Assembly (NCBI GenBank): GCA_029941905.1
Contig: JAPYTQ010000016.1
Coordinates: forward strand, 40,454 to 104,453
Reading direction: 5' to 3'
DNA: 64,000 nucleotides
From: JAHRVQ01 sp029941905
GTDB lineage: Bacteria; Pseudomonadota; Gammaproteobacteria; Pseudomonadales; Azotimanducaceae
Positions 35,733 through 44,612 of the stretch are shown piece by piece (the stretch's first letter is position 1; each line of letters starts with the position of its first letter). The position numbers and the translations under genes were made by a program. The notes beneath the pieces are model-generated. The model searched no databases and was not told where the DNA came from. It worked only from the letters and a program-made list of their open reading frames with translations.

Positions 35733-36866
35733 ATGAGTAAAGACCTGCAACGCGAACGAGACGAATTCGAAGCTGGCGAAGTTTGGGTGGTCAAGATTGG
35801 CAGCTCACTTCTGACCCGCAACGGACAGGGCCTGGCGACTGATCATATTTCCGACTGGGTGGCCCAGATCGCAGAGCTGCACAAGGCGGGCAAGCAAATC
35901 GTGCTGGTGTCCTCCGGTGCAGTTGCAGAGGGTATGACCCGCCTGGGATTAAAAAAACGCCCTGGTTCCATACAACTATTGCAAGCCGCCGCAGCTGTAG
36001 GGCAAATGGGCCTGATCCAGGCTTATGAATCCAATTTCCAAAAATACGGTCTACACACTGCCCAGGTGCTACTGACCCATGATGATCTGCGTTCCCGGGA
36101 AAGGTATATCAATGCCCGGGGCACGCTGAAAAATCTACTTGAGCTGGGCGTAATACCCGTGGTTAACGAGAACGATACTGTGGTGACAGATGAAATCAGG
36201 TTCGGAGACAACGACAGCCTTGCCGCACTGGTTGCCAATTTGATTAGTGCCAATACTCTGCTGCTGTTAACCGACCAGACAGGTTTGTTCAATGCCGATC
36301 CAAGAAAGACTCAAAGCGCCAAATTTATTGCAGTGATGGAGGCTAATGACAGTAGCTTGAACCAGATGGCAGGCGCTGGCAGTACGCTTGGACGTGGTGG
36401 CATGGTCACCAAGATTGAAGCTGCCAGAATCGCGTCACGCAGCGGTGCGAACACGATTATTGCCTCAGGGCTGGAATCACGCATCATTTTGCGAATAGCA
36501 CAGGGTGAGGTTGTTGGGTCATTATTGGTAGCGAACCAGGAAGTGCTCGTATCCAGAAAGCAGTGGCTGGCGGCGTTGCCCACAGCGGGTGAAGTCACCA
36601 TAGATGCTGGTGCCGTGCGCGTGTTGCGGGAGCAGGGCAGAAGCCTGTTGCCAGTGGGTGCCAAATCCGTTAATCGGGAGTTTACCCGGGGTGAGATGGT
36701 GTCTTGTATTGACGAGGCGGGTGACGAGATTGCCCGGGGGCTGATCAATTACAGCAACGTTGAAACAACCGCTATCTGCGGTCGTTCCAGTTCAGAAATA
36801 GAAAGTATTCTCGGATATGCCGGTGAAGAAGAGCTTATTCACCGCGACAATCTGGTGATTGTCTGA
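35733..36866 (+). CDS. proB: Glutamate 5-kinase
   Basis: 377 residues. The amino-acid kinase domain (VVKIGSSLLTRNGQGL; VSSGAVAEGM; VNENDTVVTDEIRFGDND) is followed by a C-terminal PUA domain from about 285. It makes glutamyl 5-phosphate, the first step of proline synthesis, and is inhibited by proline in the family. Start ATG 5 bases after obgE, as in Pseudomonas. Confidence 0.97.
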   Translation: MSKDLQRERDEFEAGEVWVVKIGSSLLTRNGQGLATDHISDWVAQIAELHKAGKQIVLVSSGAVAEGMTRLGLKKRPGSIQLLQAAAAVGQMGLIQAYESNFQKYGLHTAQVLLTHDDLRSRERYINARGTLKNLLELGVIPVVNENDTVVTDEIRFGDNDSLAALVANLISANTLLLLTDQTGLFNADPRKTQSAKFIAVMEANDSSLNQMAGAGSTLGRGGMVTKIEAARIASRSGANTIIASGLESRIILRIAQGEVVGSLLVANQEVLVSRKQWLAALPTAGEVTIDAGAVRVLREQGRSLLPVGAKSVNREFTRGEMVSCIDEAGDEIARGLINYSNVETTAICGRSSSEIESILGYAGEEELIHRDNLVIV

Positions 36867-36885
36867 TTTATGCAGGTATTCGATC

Positions 36886-37152
36886 TCAACCTTTAAGTGC
36901 TTTCACCTGGACGTTGAGTCGTGATTTATGCCGGGCCGCCTTGTTCTTTCGGATAATCCGATGGGTAACCGCTCGATCCAATACAGGCACAACTGCCTGG
37001 TAGGCGGCGGTCGCAACCTCATAGTCACCTGCCTGAACCGCCGCGATAGTCTTCTTGATGGCTGTTCGCATGGCCGATCGCTGACTCGCGTTGTGATTTC
37101 TTCGAACTTCAGACTGCCGAGCTCGTTTTCGTGCTTGTGGAGAATTAGCCAC
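36886..37152 (-). CDS. rpsT: 30S ribosomal protein S20
   Basis: 88 residues, typical length. MANSPQARKRARQSEVRRNH and the end RHKSRLNVQVKAL are diagnostic. It binds the 5' part of 16S rRNA. It is convergent with proB (20 bases between stops) and divergent from murJ. Confidence 0.97.
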   Translation of the reverse strand: MANSPQARKRARQSEVRRNHNASQRSAMRTAIKKTIAAVQAGDYEVATAAYQAVVPVLDRAVTHRIIRKNKAARHKSRLNVQVKALKG

Positions 37153-37300
37153 GGTTTAATACACCTCAAAAATGGGTCTGGAAAATAAGGTGCGCTACTA
37201 TGCCGATACAGCCCCTGTTTGTCAACGGCGGTTTCAATGTAAATCCCCACCAATAAAGACGCTTAGTCAAGACGCTTGAATTTCCGTGTAACATAGCAGC

Positions 37301-38866
37301 ATGAACGATACGAGAGCCTCATCAGAAGGACCGAAAAGCGGTCTGCTGAAGTCCAGTGGGGTGGTATCCCTGATGACCATGTTGTCGCGGGTGTTGGGGT
37401 TGGTTCGTGATATGGTGATCGCGAACTACTTTGGTGCCAGTGTCTCGGCTGATGCCTTTGTTCTGGCTTTTCGGATTCCTAATTTTTTTCGCCGGTTGTT
37501 TGGTGAAGGTGCATTTTCCCAGGCTTTCATCCCGGTGTTGTCAGAATATCAGGCGAAGCGATCAAAACAGGATGTTCGGGACCTCGTCAGCCGCGTCAGC
37601 GGCACACTAGGCGCCAATCTGCTGCTCCTGACGATCGTTGGCGTTGCCGGTGCCCCGTTTGTGATCAGCCTGTTTGCGGCAGGCTATGTTTATACCGGTG
37701 AAGCTGAAAAATTGAGCATGGCGACGGAGATGCTAAGGCTCACATTCCCCTATGTGCTGCTTATCTGTATGACAGCCTTTGCCGGTTCGGTGTTGAACAG
37801 CTATGGGCGGTTTGCGGTACCGGCATTTACCCCGGTGTTGTTAAACGGTTCATTGATTCTATGTGCCATTTATCTTACGCCCCATATGACAACACCAGTG
37901 GTCGCATTGGCCTGGGGGGTTCTGATTGCAGGGGTGGTACAACTCACTTTCCAATTGCCGTTTCTTGCGCAGCAAGGAATGCTGGTGCGACCCAGGGTAG
38001 ACTTCAAGGATGAGGGCGTAAAAAAAGTAATGGTGTTAATACTTCCAGCACTGTTTGGTGTCTCGGTTGGCCAGATCAATCTGCTGCTGGATACGGTACT
38101 GGCATCTTTTCTGGAAACCGGTAGCCTGTCGTGGCTCTATTATTCAGACCGTTTATTGGAGTTACCTCTGGCGTTGTTTGGTATTACTATCGCCACGGTC
38201 ATTTTGCCGGGACTATCGCGCCAGCATGTCGGCGAATCGGGTGAATTTTCGAAGACCCTGGTATGGGCGATCAAGATGGTGTTTCTAATGGGCGTGCCCG
38301 CATCGATTGCGCTGGTGGTGCTCTCCGAGAGTCTTATTACCACCTTGTTTTACCAGGGGAAAATGACCGAACGGGATGTGTTGATGGCGTCTTTAAGTTT
38401 AAGTGCCTACGGGGTTGGTCTGCTGGGGCATATGCTGGTAAAGGTTCTCGCCCCGGGCTATTTTTCTCGTCAGGACACTAGCACACCCGTTAGATATGGT
38501 ATTATTGCAATGGTTTCAAACATGATTCTGAACCTGATTTTGATCTGGCACCTGAAGCATGCGGGGCTTGCGCTGGCGACATCATTGTCCGCTTTTCTTA
38601 ATGCAGGATTACTCTGGAATGGGCTCAGAAAGGCAGGAGTCCTCAAGCTCGGCAAGGGTTGGGTCAGGTTCGTTGCTCAGGTTTTCCTCGCCAGCGCCGT
38701 GATGTTGATATTCCTGGTATTCGCCTCACCAGCACAAGACGTTTGGTTGGACATGGATTTCTGGCCACGGTTTGGTGTCATGCTGGCGATTTGTGCCGGA
38801 GGCGCACTGGTATATGGTGTGTGTTTGTTGCTCACAGGAGTAAGATTAAAAGAGATGGTTAGGTAG
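37301..38866 (+). CDS. murJ: Lipid II flippase MurJ
   Basis: 521 residues, fourteen hydrophobic helices. SGVVSLMTMLSRVLGLVRD and FFRRLFGEGAFSQAFIPVL are family signatures, with conserved Arg and Asp in the central cavity. It moves lipid II to the periplasmic side for peptidoglycan synthesis. It precedes ribF by 19 bases, a block also seen in Pseudomonas. Confidence 0.96.
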   Translation: MNDTRASSEGPKSGLLKSSGVVSLMTMLSRVLGLVRDMVIANYFGASVSADAFVLAFRIPNFFRRLFGEGAFSQAFIPVLSEYQAKRSKQDVRDLVSRVSGTLGANLLLLTIVGVAGAPFVISLFAAGYVYTGEAEKLSMATEMLRLTFPYVLLICMTAFAGSVLNSYGRFAVPAFTPVLLNGSLILCAIYLTPHMTTPVVALAWGVLIAGVVQLTFQLPFLAQQGMLVRPRVDFKDEGVKKVMVLILPALFGVSVGQINLLLDTVLASFLETGSLSWLYYSDRLLELPLALFGITIATVILPGLSRQHVGESGEFSKTLVWAIKMVFLMGVPASIALVVLSESLITTLFYQGKMTERDVLMASLSLSAYGVGLLGHMLVKVLAPGYFSRQDTSTPVRYGIIAMVSNMILNLILIWHLKHAGLALATSLSAFLNAGLLWNGLRKAGVLKLGKGWVRFVAQVFLASAVMLIFLVFASPAQDVWLDMDFWPRFGVMLAICAGGALVYGVCLLLTGVRLKEMVR

Positions 38867-38885
38867 AGCACTAGGTAGTCGTTTT

Positions 38886-39818
38886 ATGGAAATTATTCGC
38901 GGTCTGGTCAACCTGAAACCCCGGCACCGGGGATGCGTTGTCACTATCGGCAACTTTGATGGTGTACACCTGGGGCATCAGGCCATATTAAAAAGAATTC
39001 GGGAGCGAGCCAGGGAATTGGCTGTCCGGTCAATGTTGATTTGCTTCGAACCCCTGCCGAAAGAGTTTTTTGGCCAGGCTCCTGCGCGCCTGACACGGTT
39101 TCGTGAGAGGGTTTTACTACTCGAGGAGGTGGGGGTCGACCTGGTGTTGTGCCTCAGGTTCGACGAGAAGACCCGTAGCTTATCTGCGCAGGATTTTATG
39201 AATATTCTCGTCAAAGACATAGAAATTTGCGGCTTGTACGTCGGGGATGATTTTCGATTTGGTAATGATCGAAGTGGCAGCTTCGGGGACCTGCAGGCTG
39301 CAGGACAAAAACATGGCTTCGATGTCACCAATCTTCATACACTGACGTTTGAAGATGTCAGGGTTAGCAGTACAAGAATTAGGGAGTGCCTCGCCGCGGG
39401 TGAATTTGAGGAAGCAGAGCAGATGCTTGGGCATGCCTATTCAATTACCGGCAGGGTTGTTTATGGTCGCCAGCTGGGTCGTACCCTTGGCGCACCGACA
39501 CTAAACATTCAGTTGCATCGATACCGGGCAGCCATCGATGGCGTGTATGCCGTGGAGGTCGAAGGGCTGGATAAAAGATATCGCGGGGTTGCAAACGTGG
39601 GCGTTCGACCGACCTTGAATGAGGAAACAGTAAAACCCATTCTTGAAGTTCATCTCTTTGATTTTAATCAGGACGTCTATGGTAAGAACGTGGAAGTAAT
39701 TTTTCGGCACAGGATCCGCCCGGAGAAAAAATTTGCCGGCCTTGATGAGCTTAAAGAGGCGATTGCGACCGATGTGATAGTTGCCAGGCAATTTTTTACA
39801 GACCGACAATCATCATGA
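38886..39818 (+). CDS. ribF: Bifunctional riboflavin kinase/FAD synthetase
   Basis: 310 residues. N-terminal FAD synthetase domain with GNFDGVHLGHQAIL, C-terminal riboflavin kinase domain with VVYGRQLGRTLGAPTLNI. It turns riboflavin into FMN and FAD. Its stop overlaps the start of lspA by 4 bases. In most gammaproteobacteria ileS stands between them; here it is absent. Confidence 0.97.
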   Translation: MEIIRGLVNLKPRHRGCVVTIGNFDGVHLGHQAILKRIRERARELAVRSMLICFEPLPKEFFGQAPARLTRFRERVLLLEEVGVDLVLCLRFDEKTRSLSAQDFMNILVKDIEICGLYVGDDFRFGNDRSGSFGDLQAAGQKHGFDVTNLHTLTFEDVRVSSTRIRECLAAGEFEEAEQMLGHAYSITGRVVYGRQLGRTLGAPTLNIQLHRYRAAIDGVYAVEVEGLDKRYRGVANVGVRPTLNEETVKPILEVHLFDFNQDVYGKNVEVIFRHRIRPEKKFAGLDELKEAIATDVIVARQFFTDRQSS

Positions 39819-40315
39819 AGTACCTGTTGTTGGTTTTTTTTGTGATTGGGTTGGACCAGTTTCTGAAGTGGTATATGTCTGATTTGTTGCCCCTGTGTGT
39901 ATCTGGTTATTGCAACACAATAGAGGTGTTACCCGTTTTCCAGTTTACGCTGCTGCACAATAGCGGCGCTGCGTTTAGTTTTCTCAACGATGCCGGTGGG
40001 TGGCAGAGGTGGTTTCTAGCTATCGTGTCCTTCACAGTGAGTGTGTTTATTAGCGTCTGGTTGTACCGTGTGGTTCGCACCGACAAGCTGTTGTCTCTGG
40101 GTCTCGCTCTTATTCTCGGAGGCGCTGTGGGTAATTTGATTGATCGTGTGATGGATGGCTACGTGGTGGATTTTATTGTAGTTCACTGGGAACAATACTA
40201 CTTTCCTGCGTTCAACATTGCAGACAGCGCTATTTTTATCGGCGCCTGTGTGCTCATCCTGGATATGATTCTTAAACCTGCCGAGGCCAAAGAAACTGGA
40301 GACGCAAATGGCTGA
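39815..40315 (+). CDS. lspA: Lipoprotein signal peptidase II
   Basis: 166 residues, four helices. The catalytic aspartates are in GGAVGNLIDRV and FNIADSAIFIG. It cleaves prolipoprotein signal peptides after lipidation. The ATG overlaps the ribF stop by 4 bases and its own end overlaps fkpB by 8, so the three are tightly coupled. Confidence 0.97.
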   Translation: MKYLLLVFFVIGLDQFLKWYMSDLLPLCVSGYCNTIEVLPVFQFTLLHNSGAAFSFLNDAGGWQRWFLAIVSFTVSVFISVWLYRVVRTDKLLSLGLALILGGAVGNLIDRVMDGYVVDFIVVHWEQYYFPAFNIADSAIFIGACVLILDMILKPAEAKETGDANG

Positions 40316-40775
40316 AAGTGGCGTACCCATAGGCCCCGGTACCAGGGTGAACCTGATTTTCAGTCTCAGGCTTGAATCTGGGGAGGTCATTGATTCGACC
40401 GGTGATAAGGGTGCGGAGTTTACGGTGGGCGACGGTAATCTGTTACCCGGGTTCGAGACCGCAATGTTCGGGCTCAAAATTGGCGCGAAAAAGCGATTGC
40501 GAGTTGAGCCTGAAAATGGCTTTGGCCGGTCCAATCCCGAAAATATACAGCGTATTAAACGCTCGCAATTCAAGCTGAACATGGAACTGGCGCCGGGATT
40601 AATGATGTCCTTCGCAGATGCCCAGAATACAGAATTACCCGGCGTGATTTTGAGCGTCGATGACGACTATGTTGAGATAGATTTTAATCATCCTCTTTCC
40701 GGAAAAACGCTGTTGTTTGAAGTCGAGATTTTATCTGTCAGGCAAGTGTCCAATGAAATTTTGCGGGTTTCCTAG
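40308..40775 (+). CDS. fkpB: FKBP-type peptidyl-prolyl cis-trans isomerase (SlpA)
   Basis: 155 residues. FKBP fold with VIDSTGDKGAEFTVGDGNLL and PGFETAMFGLKIG, interrupted by the insert-in-flap domain typical of SlpA/SlyD. It helps folding of proline-containing proteins and sits between lspA and ispH as in E. coli. Confidence 0.95.
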   Translation: MAESGVPIGPGTRVNLIFSLRLESGEVIDSTGDKGAEFTVGDGNLLPGFETAMFGLKIGAKKRLRVEPENGFGRSNPENIQRIKRSQFKLNMELAPGLMMSFADAQNTELPGVILSVDDDYVEIDFNHPLSGKTLLFEVEILSVRQVSNEILRVS

Positions 40776-40777
40776 CC

Positions 40778-41743
40778 GTGAAAATTAAACTTGCCAATCC
40801 TCGTGGCTTTTGTGCTGGTGTAGATCGAGCAATAGAGATTGTTAATCGAGCCATCGAACAATTTGGTACGCCCGTCTATGTGCGGCATGAAGTTGTTCAT
40901 AACCGAACGGTGGTTTCTGAATTGCGGCAAAAGGGTGCCGTGTTTGTGGATGAGTTGTCCGAGGTTCCTGAAGGCTCACTGGTTATATTTAGCGCGCATG
41001 GTGTTTCACAAGCCGTGCGCAGGGAAGCCTTGGAGAAGAATTTTCGGTTATTCGATGCCACCTGCCCATTGGTCACGAAAGTTCACAATGAGGTCAGGCG
41101 GTTCTCTAAAGAGAGGCGTGAAACGATACTCATTGGCCATGCGGGACATCCCGAAGTGGAAGGCACCATGGGCCAATTTACAGATGCATCAAGAATACAT
41201 CTGGTGGAGGATATCGGTGATGTTGAAAAGCTGAAACTCCAGGACCCTTCGCATGTGTCTTTCGTCACCCAAACGACCCTGTCCGTCGAAGATACTGCGG
41301 AAGTTATTGACGCCTTGAAAGAAAAACTCCCTGATATCAAGGGACCTAAGGTAGATGATATCTGCTACGCAACCCAAAACCGCCAGGATGCGGTGAAAGA
41401 TCTGGTGGGACAATGCGAATTGATCCTCGTGGTAGGATCAACCAACAGTTCAAATTCGAACCGGTTGCGAGAATTGGGCGAACGACTCGGCGTCAGGTCA
41501 TATTTGGTCGACAATGAGCTTGAAATAGACCCGGCTTGGCTTACAGGCGTTAAATCTGTAGGCGTAACTTCTGGTGCCAGTGCCCCGGAAAGCCTTGTAG
41601 AACGTGTTGTCGAACGTCTGAGTGCACTTGCATCCGAAGACAGTGCAGTCTTCGATGGTCTTGAGGGAGGTGTAACAGAAGTTGTGGAAATAGTCACAAG
41701 AGAAGAAAATATTGAGTTTTCTTTACCGAGAGAACTACGCTAG
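40778..41743 (+). CDS. ispH: 4-hydroxy-3-methylbut-2-enyl diphosphate reductase
   Basis: 321 residues. The three iron-sulfur cysteines are in PRGFCAGVDRA (Cys12), DATCPLVTKVH and DDICYATQNRQDA. Last step of the MEP pathway, giving IPP and DMAPP. It starts 2 bases after fkpB. The pilus genes begin only 23 bases downstream with no terminator between, so some transcription may run into them. Confidence 0.97.
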   Translation: MKIKLANPRGFCAGVDRAIEIVNRAIEQFGTPVYVRHEVVHNRTVVSELRQKGAVFVDELSEVPEGSLVIFSAHGVSQAVRREALEKNFRLFDATCPLVTKVHNEVRRFSKERRETILIGHAGHPEVEGTMGQFTDASRIHLVEDIGDVEKLKLQDPSHVSFVTQTTLSVEDTAEVIDALKEKLPDIKGPKVDDICYATQNRQDAVKDLVGQCELILVVGSTNSSNSNRLRELGERLGVRSYLVDNELEIDPAWLTGVKSVGVTSGASAPESLVERVVERLSALASEDSAVFDGLEGGVTEVVEIVTREENIEFSLPRELR

Positions 41744-41757
41744 CGCCCACATTTGAG

Positions 41758-41817
41758 AATGTTGATATGAATGTTGATATGAAGGCTGATATGAAGGCTG
41801 ATATGAAGGCTGATATG
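41758..41817 (+). repeat. 12-bp tandem repeat (five units) at the start of the pilE-like gene
   Basis: Two units AATGTTGATATG are followed by three units AAGGCTGATATG. Each unit adds four codons in frame (MNVD, then MKAD). In the last three, AAGG stands five bases before an in-frame ATG, so each copy is also a small ribosome-binding and start module. Confidence 0.92.
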
Positions 41818-42201
41818 AAGGTATTGCAAAGAGGATACACGCTGATTGAGCTGTTGGTAGTCGTGGCAATTATAGGCATAATCTCGGCAATTGCGCTTCC
41901 CGGTTATCAATCCTATACCTGTGATACTTACAGGGGTCAGGCGGTTGCCCAGCTCAGGGTGTGTGCCCTGGCGCTTGATCGTTATTACAGTGACGGTTTT
42001 ACCTACGTTGGTGCTGTTATCAATGGTACCGCGGCTTCGGTTTGTACCAACAGGTCTCCTGTGGAAGGAGCGACCAAGTTCGATATTACTTTAGCCAGTT
42101 CAAGCGCCAGCGACTATACCGTTCGCGCCGCTAAGGCGACCGGCGAGTCCTGTGGCAACACCATGGAGCTCACAGCCGACGGGACTTTTAGCGAACTCTA
42201 G
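41767..42201 (+). CDS. pilE: Type IV pilin (PilE-like minor pilin)
   Basis: 144 residues from the first ATG; in-frame ATG codons follow at 41779, 41791, 41803 and 41815. The last gives MKVLQRG before YTLIELLVVVAIIG, a normal 7-residue class III leader, so 41815 is the likeliest true start and the repeats upstream would then be a reiterated initiation site. Mature sequence: N-terminal helix, ALPGYQSY, then a small globular part with cysteine pair (AAKATGESCGNTMELTADG). PilE minor pilins prime or join the pilus. First gene of the pilus cluster. Confidence 0.87.
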   Translation: MNVDMKADMKADMKADMKVLQRGYTLIELLVVVAIIGIISAIALPGYQSYTCDTYRGQAVAQLRVCALALDRYYSDGFTYVGAVINGTAASVCTNRSPVEGATKFDITLASSSASDYTVRAAKATGESCGNTMELTADGTFSEL

Positions 42202-42279
42202 CCTGCTGACGTAGGCCGCAGAATCTGCTCGATTAAAATCGCCGTTGGTCTCTGAATAGAGCAGCCTTATCTAGCTATC

Positions 42280-42296
42280 ACCACCCTATAGGTGGT
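42280..42296. promoter_or_regulatory. Inverted repeat upstream of fimU
   Basis: ACCACC and GGTGGT flank CTATA in the 134-base gap between pilE and the fimU-like gene. It is about 40 bases before the ATG at 42336. It could be an operator or a weak hairpin between segments of the pilus cluster. Confidence 0.35.
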
Positions 42297-42335
42297 ATAT
42301 CGTAATATTTCAAGCATGATCTAATTGGAATTTCG

Positions 42336-42875
42336 ATGAAGCTTCACAATCCGCAAATTACACTACGAAAGTCTCAGGGCGTGACGCTAATGGAGCTCAT
42401 GGTTGGCCTCGTTATTGTCACCATCGGCTTTACGGTGGCGGTGCCGAGTTTTCAGGGCATGATCGCGCGTAATCGGGTGGCAACCCAGGTTAACGAGATG
42501 ATACTGACAATTAATCTGGCCAGGAGCGAAGCGAGCCGAACGGGCGCAAGTGTGAGTATTCAGGCACTGGATGGATCAGATACTTCTAATGAATTCGGAC
42601 CAGGATGGTGTGTGGTTTTTGGCAGTCCTGGTGATTGTGATGGGGATCCGGACGCCCCGATAAGATTTTTTGACCCGCTTGTTGGAGATTCAACTTTGAA
42701 CCTTGTCGCCGCAGGGGGCGGAACCTCAATTTTGTTTACCCCTCTTGGGGCAATGGTAAATAGTACCACTGTGAGTCTGGATCTTTGCTATGAAGGACAG
42801 ACAGGAAGGCGAATCGTGATAAGCCCGACTGGACGTTCCAAATCTACCAGTGCCGATCCGGCACCCGCATGTTAA
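42336..42875 (+). CDS. fimU: GspH/FimT-family pseudopilin (FimU-like)
   Basis: 179 residues. Leader ending KSQG before VTLMELMVGLVIVTIGFTV, with Glu5, then the GspH-type domain (VATQVNEMILTINLARSEA). Processed by PilD, it is part of the minor pilin complex that starts type IV pilus assembly. Position before pilV, as in Pseudomonas, supports fimU over fimT; the second GspH gene at 51300 is the fimT candidate. Confidence 0.85.
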   Translation: MKLHNPQITLRKSQGVTLMELMVGLVIVTIGFTVAVPSFQGMIARNRVATQVNEMILTINLARSEASRTGASVSIQALDGSDTSNEFGPGWCVVFGSPGDCDGDPDAPIRFFDPLVGDSTLNLVAAGGGTSILFTPLGAMVNSTTVSLDLCYEGQTGRRIVISPTGRSKSTSADPAPAC

Positions 42876-42885
42876 GGGCAGTTTG

Positions 42886-43386
42886 ATGATGCAGCGAAAA
42901 GAAAGTGGTTTTTCGATTATCGAAGTGCTGATCGCATTGTTGATTACCGCTGTGGGTATCCTGGGTGTTGCCGGTCTCCAGGTAATGAGCCTGCAACAAA
43001 ATCGCAGTGCCTTGTTGAGAGATCAGGCTTTGCAGGCGGCTAATGATATCCTCGACAGAATGCGTGCCAACCCTGCGACTGACTATGCACCGGTGGCCAT
43101 GACCGACGCACCGGTATCTGATGTGAATTGTGTTGCTGCTACCTGCAACCCGGTGGAGATGGCTGAGTACGATATCGCCCAATGGAAATGCAGACTGAAT
43201 CCGTTTGATAGTGGCGACGTCCTGTATGAAGTTTGTGACGTCTTTAACCTTACCCAGGTGACGCTGATTGGTGGTGCCGGGTCCATTGCACTGGTGGGTA
43301 AGATCCAAGTGATCACGGTCGAATGGGTCGATGACAAGGACGGAAGCACCAGCTCGATAGTTTTGAATACCCAAATTGAAGAGTGA
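42886..43386 (+). CDS. pilV: Type IV pilus minor pilin PilV
   Basis: About 166 residues. Class III leader MMQRKESG before FSIIEVLIALLITAVGILG, followed by LQVMSLQQNRSALLRDQALQ, the PilV family pattern. The ATGATG at 42886 has AAGGGCAG before it and is preferred over 42850. It ends 4 bases into the pilW frame. Confidence 0.92.
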   Translation: MMQRKESGFSIIEVLIALLITAVGILGVAGLQVMSLQQNRSALLRDQALQAANDILDRMRANPATDYAPVAMTDAPVSDVNCVAATCNPVEMAEYDIAQWKCRLNPFDSGDVLYEVCDVFNLTQVTLIGGAGSIALVGKIQVITVEWVDDKDGSTSSIVLNTQIEE

Positions 43387-44612
43387 TTAGCATGCGTAGA
43401 AGGATTGTAAAGGGTTTCTCTCTAGTCGAATTGATGATCGCACTCGCATTGGGTTCGATTGTCATATCGGGTGTTGTACAACTCTTTGTCGCCAATTCCG
43501 ATACCCATAATCTACTGGTCGGGCAATCCCGGATGCAGGAATCTGCACGCTTTGCGTTGGAGTTTATCGGTCGAGAGGTCAGACAATCAGGTTACCGGGG
43601 TTGCTTCTCCAGAGGCGATGCCTTGCATACGGTTATCAACCCTCCTACTGCAATTCCTTATGAGTTCGATATTCGATTTGGCATCCAGGGCTTTGAGGCG
43701 ACCAACACGACGGGAACCTGGAGTCCGGCGCTCACCGTGTTACCTAACACGGGAACGGCAGCGAGTGTATACGAGACGACCTATGCGCCGTTTTATGGCC
43801 GTGGCAATGGTATTGATATTACCGGCGTAGCCAACGGAACAGACGCAGTTACGTTCAGGCATATGTCCAAAATAGATGCGCGGTTGGGTGGTTTTAACGA
43901 TCCGGGAACGGGAGTGCTGGTTATGCCACGCAGTGCCATGCCGACTTCCTCTGAAGAAGTTGTCATAGGCGTGGATCCGGGTTGGTCCGAGTTCGACAAG
44001 GATCATCTGGTCATGATTCATGACTGTGAAAAGGCAACCATTTTTCGCGTTACCTCTGATAATGGCTGGGCCAGAAACGCAGATGGCAGCCCCGGTCCGG
44101 CACCGGGTAGTCCGGGCGACCATACCGCGGATCTAACCGTCGGTCACGATACAGTTAACATCGACGCACGTCGTAATAACGAGATAAACCTGGCGGATAT
44201 AAATACATTTGGGTTGGATGCGTCAGTGTCTGCTATTGAGTCGCACACATTTTACATAGCCCCGAGTGTGGGTATAAACAATGATGGTAAGAATCAGTTG
44301 AGTTTATGGCGAAAATCGACCCTGGCGGCGCCAATAGAACTCGTCGAAGGCGTAGAGAATCTGCAATTCCTCTACGGTGAAGACACCGATTCAGATGACA
44401 TTCCAAACAAGTACCAGCGAGCCGATGAAGTGACCGATTGGGCAGCGGTTGTGACCATTAGGGTAACCGTCATCGTCAACAGCATAGACAATGTAGGCTC
44501 AACTTCTGTGCCGATCTTAAGCTGCGGTGATCGTTGTATTGACGGGGAAGTTTATGACGGGTTGATCAGGAGAGCGTTCACTCAAACAATGCATATTAGG
44601 AATCGTGGTTGA
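43383..44612 (+). CDS. pilW: Type IV pilus minor pilin PilW
   Basis: 409 residues. Leader RRRIVKG before FSLVELMIALALGSIVISG, then QLFVANSDTHNLLVGQSRMQ and a large C-terminal part with VEGVENLQFLYGEDTD, typical of PilW. GTG at 43383 opens the frame; ATG at 43392 is an alternative. It joins the minor pilin priming complex. Confidence 0.93.
   Translation: MISMRRRIVKGFSLVELMIALALGSIVISGVVQLFVANSDTHNLLVGQSRMQESARFALEFIGREVRQSGYRGCFSRGDALHTVINPPTAIPYEFDIRFGIQGFEATNTTGTWSPALTVLPNTGTAASVYETTYAPFYGRGNGIDITGVANGTDAVTFRHMSKIDARLGGFNDPGTGVLVMPRSAMPTSSEEVVIGVDPGWSEFDKDHLVMIHDCEKATIFRVTSDNGWARNADGSPGPAPGSPGDHTADLTVGHDTVNIDARRNNEINLADINTFGLDASVSAIESHTFYIAPSVGINNDGKNQLSLWRKSTLAAPIELVEGVENLQFLYGEDTDSDDIPNKYQRADEVTDWAAVVTIRVTVIVNSIDNVGSTSVPILSCGDRCIDGEVYDGLIRRAFTQTMHIRNRG

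Noticed and set aside
42202..42335. Sigma-54 promoter for PilR before fimU
   Set aside because: No TGGCAC-N5-TTGC match; the nearest similar bases do not have the spacing.
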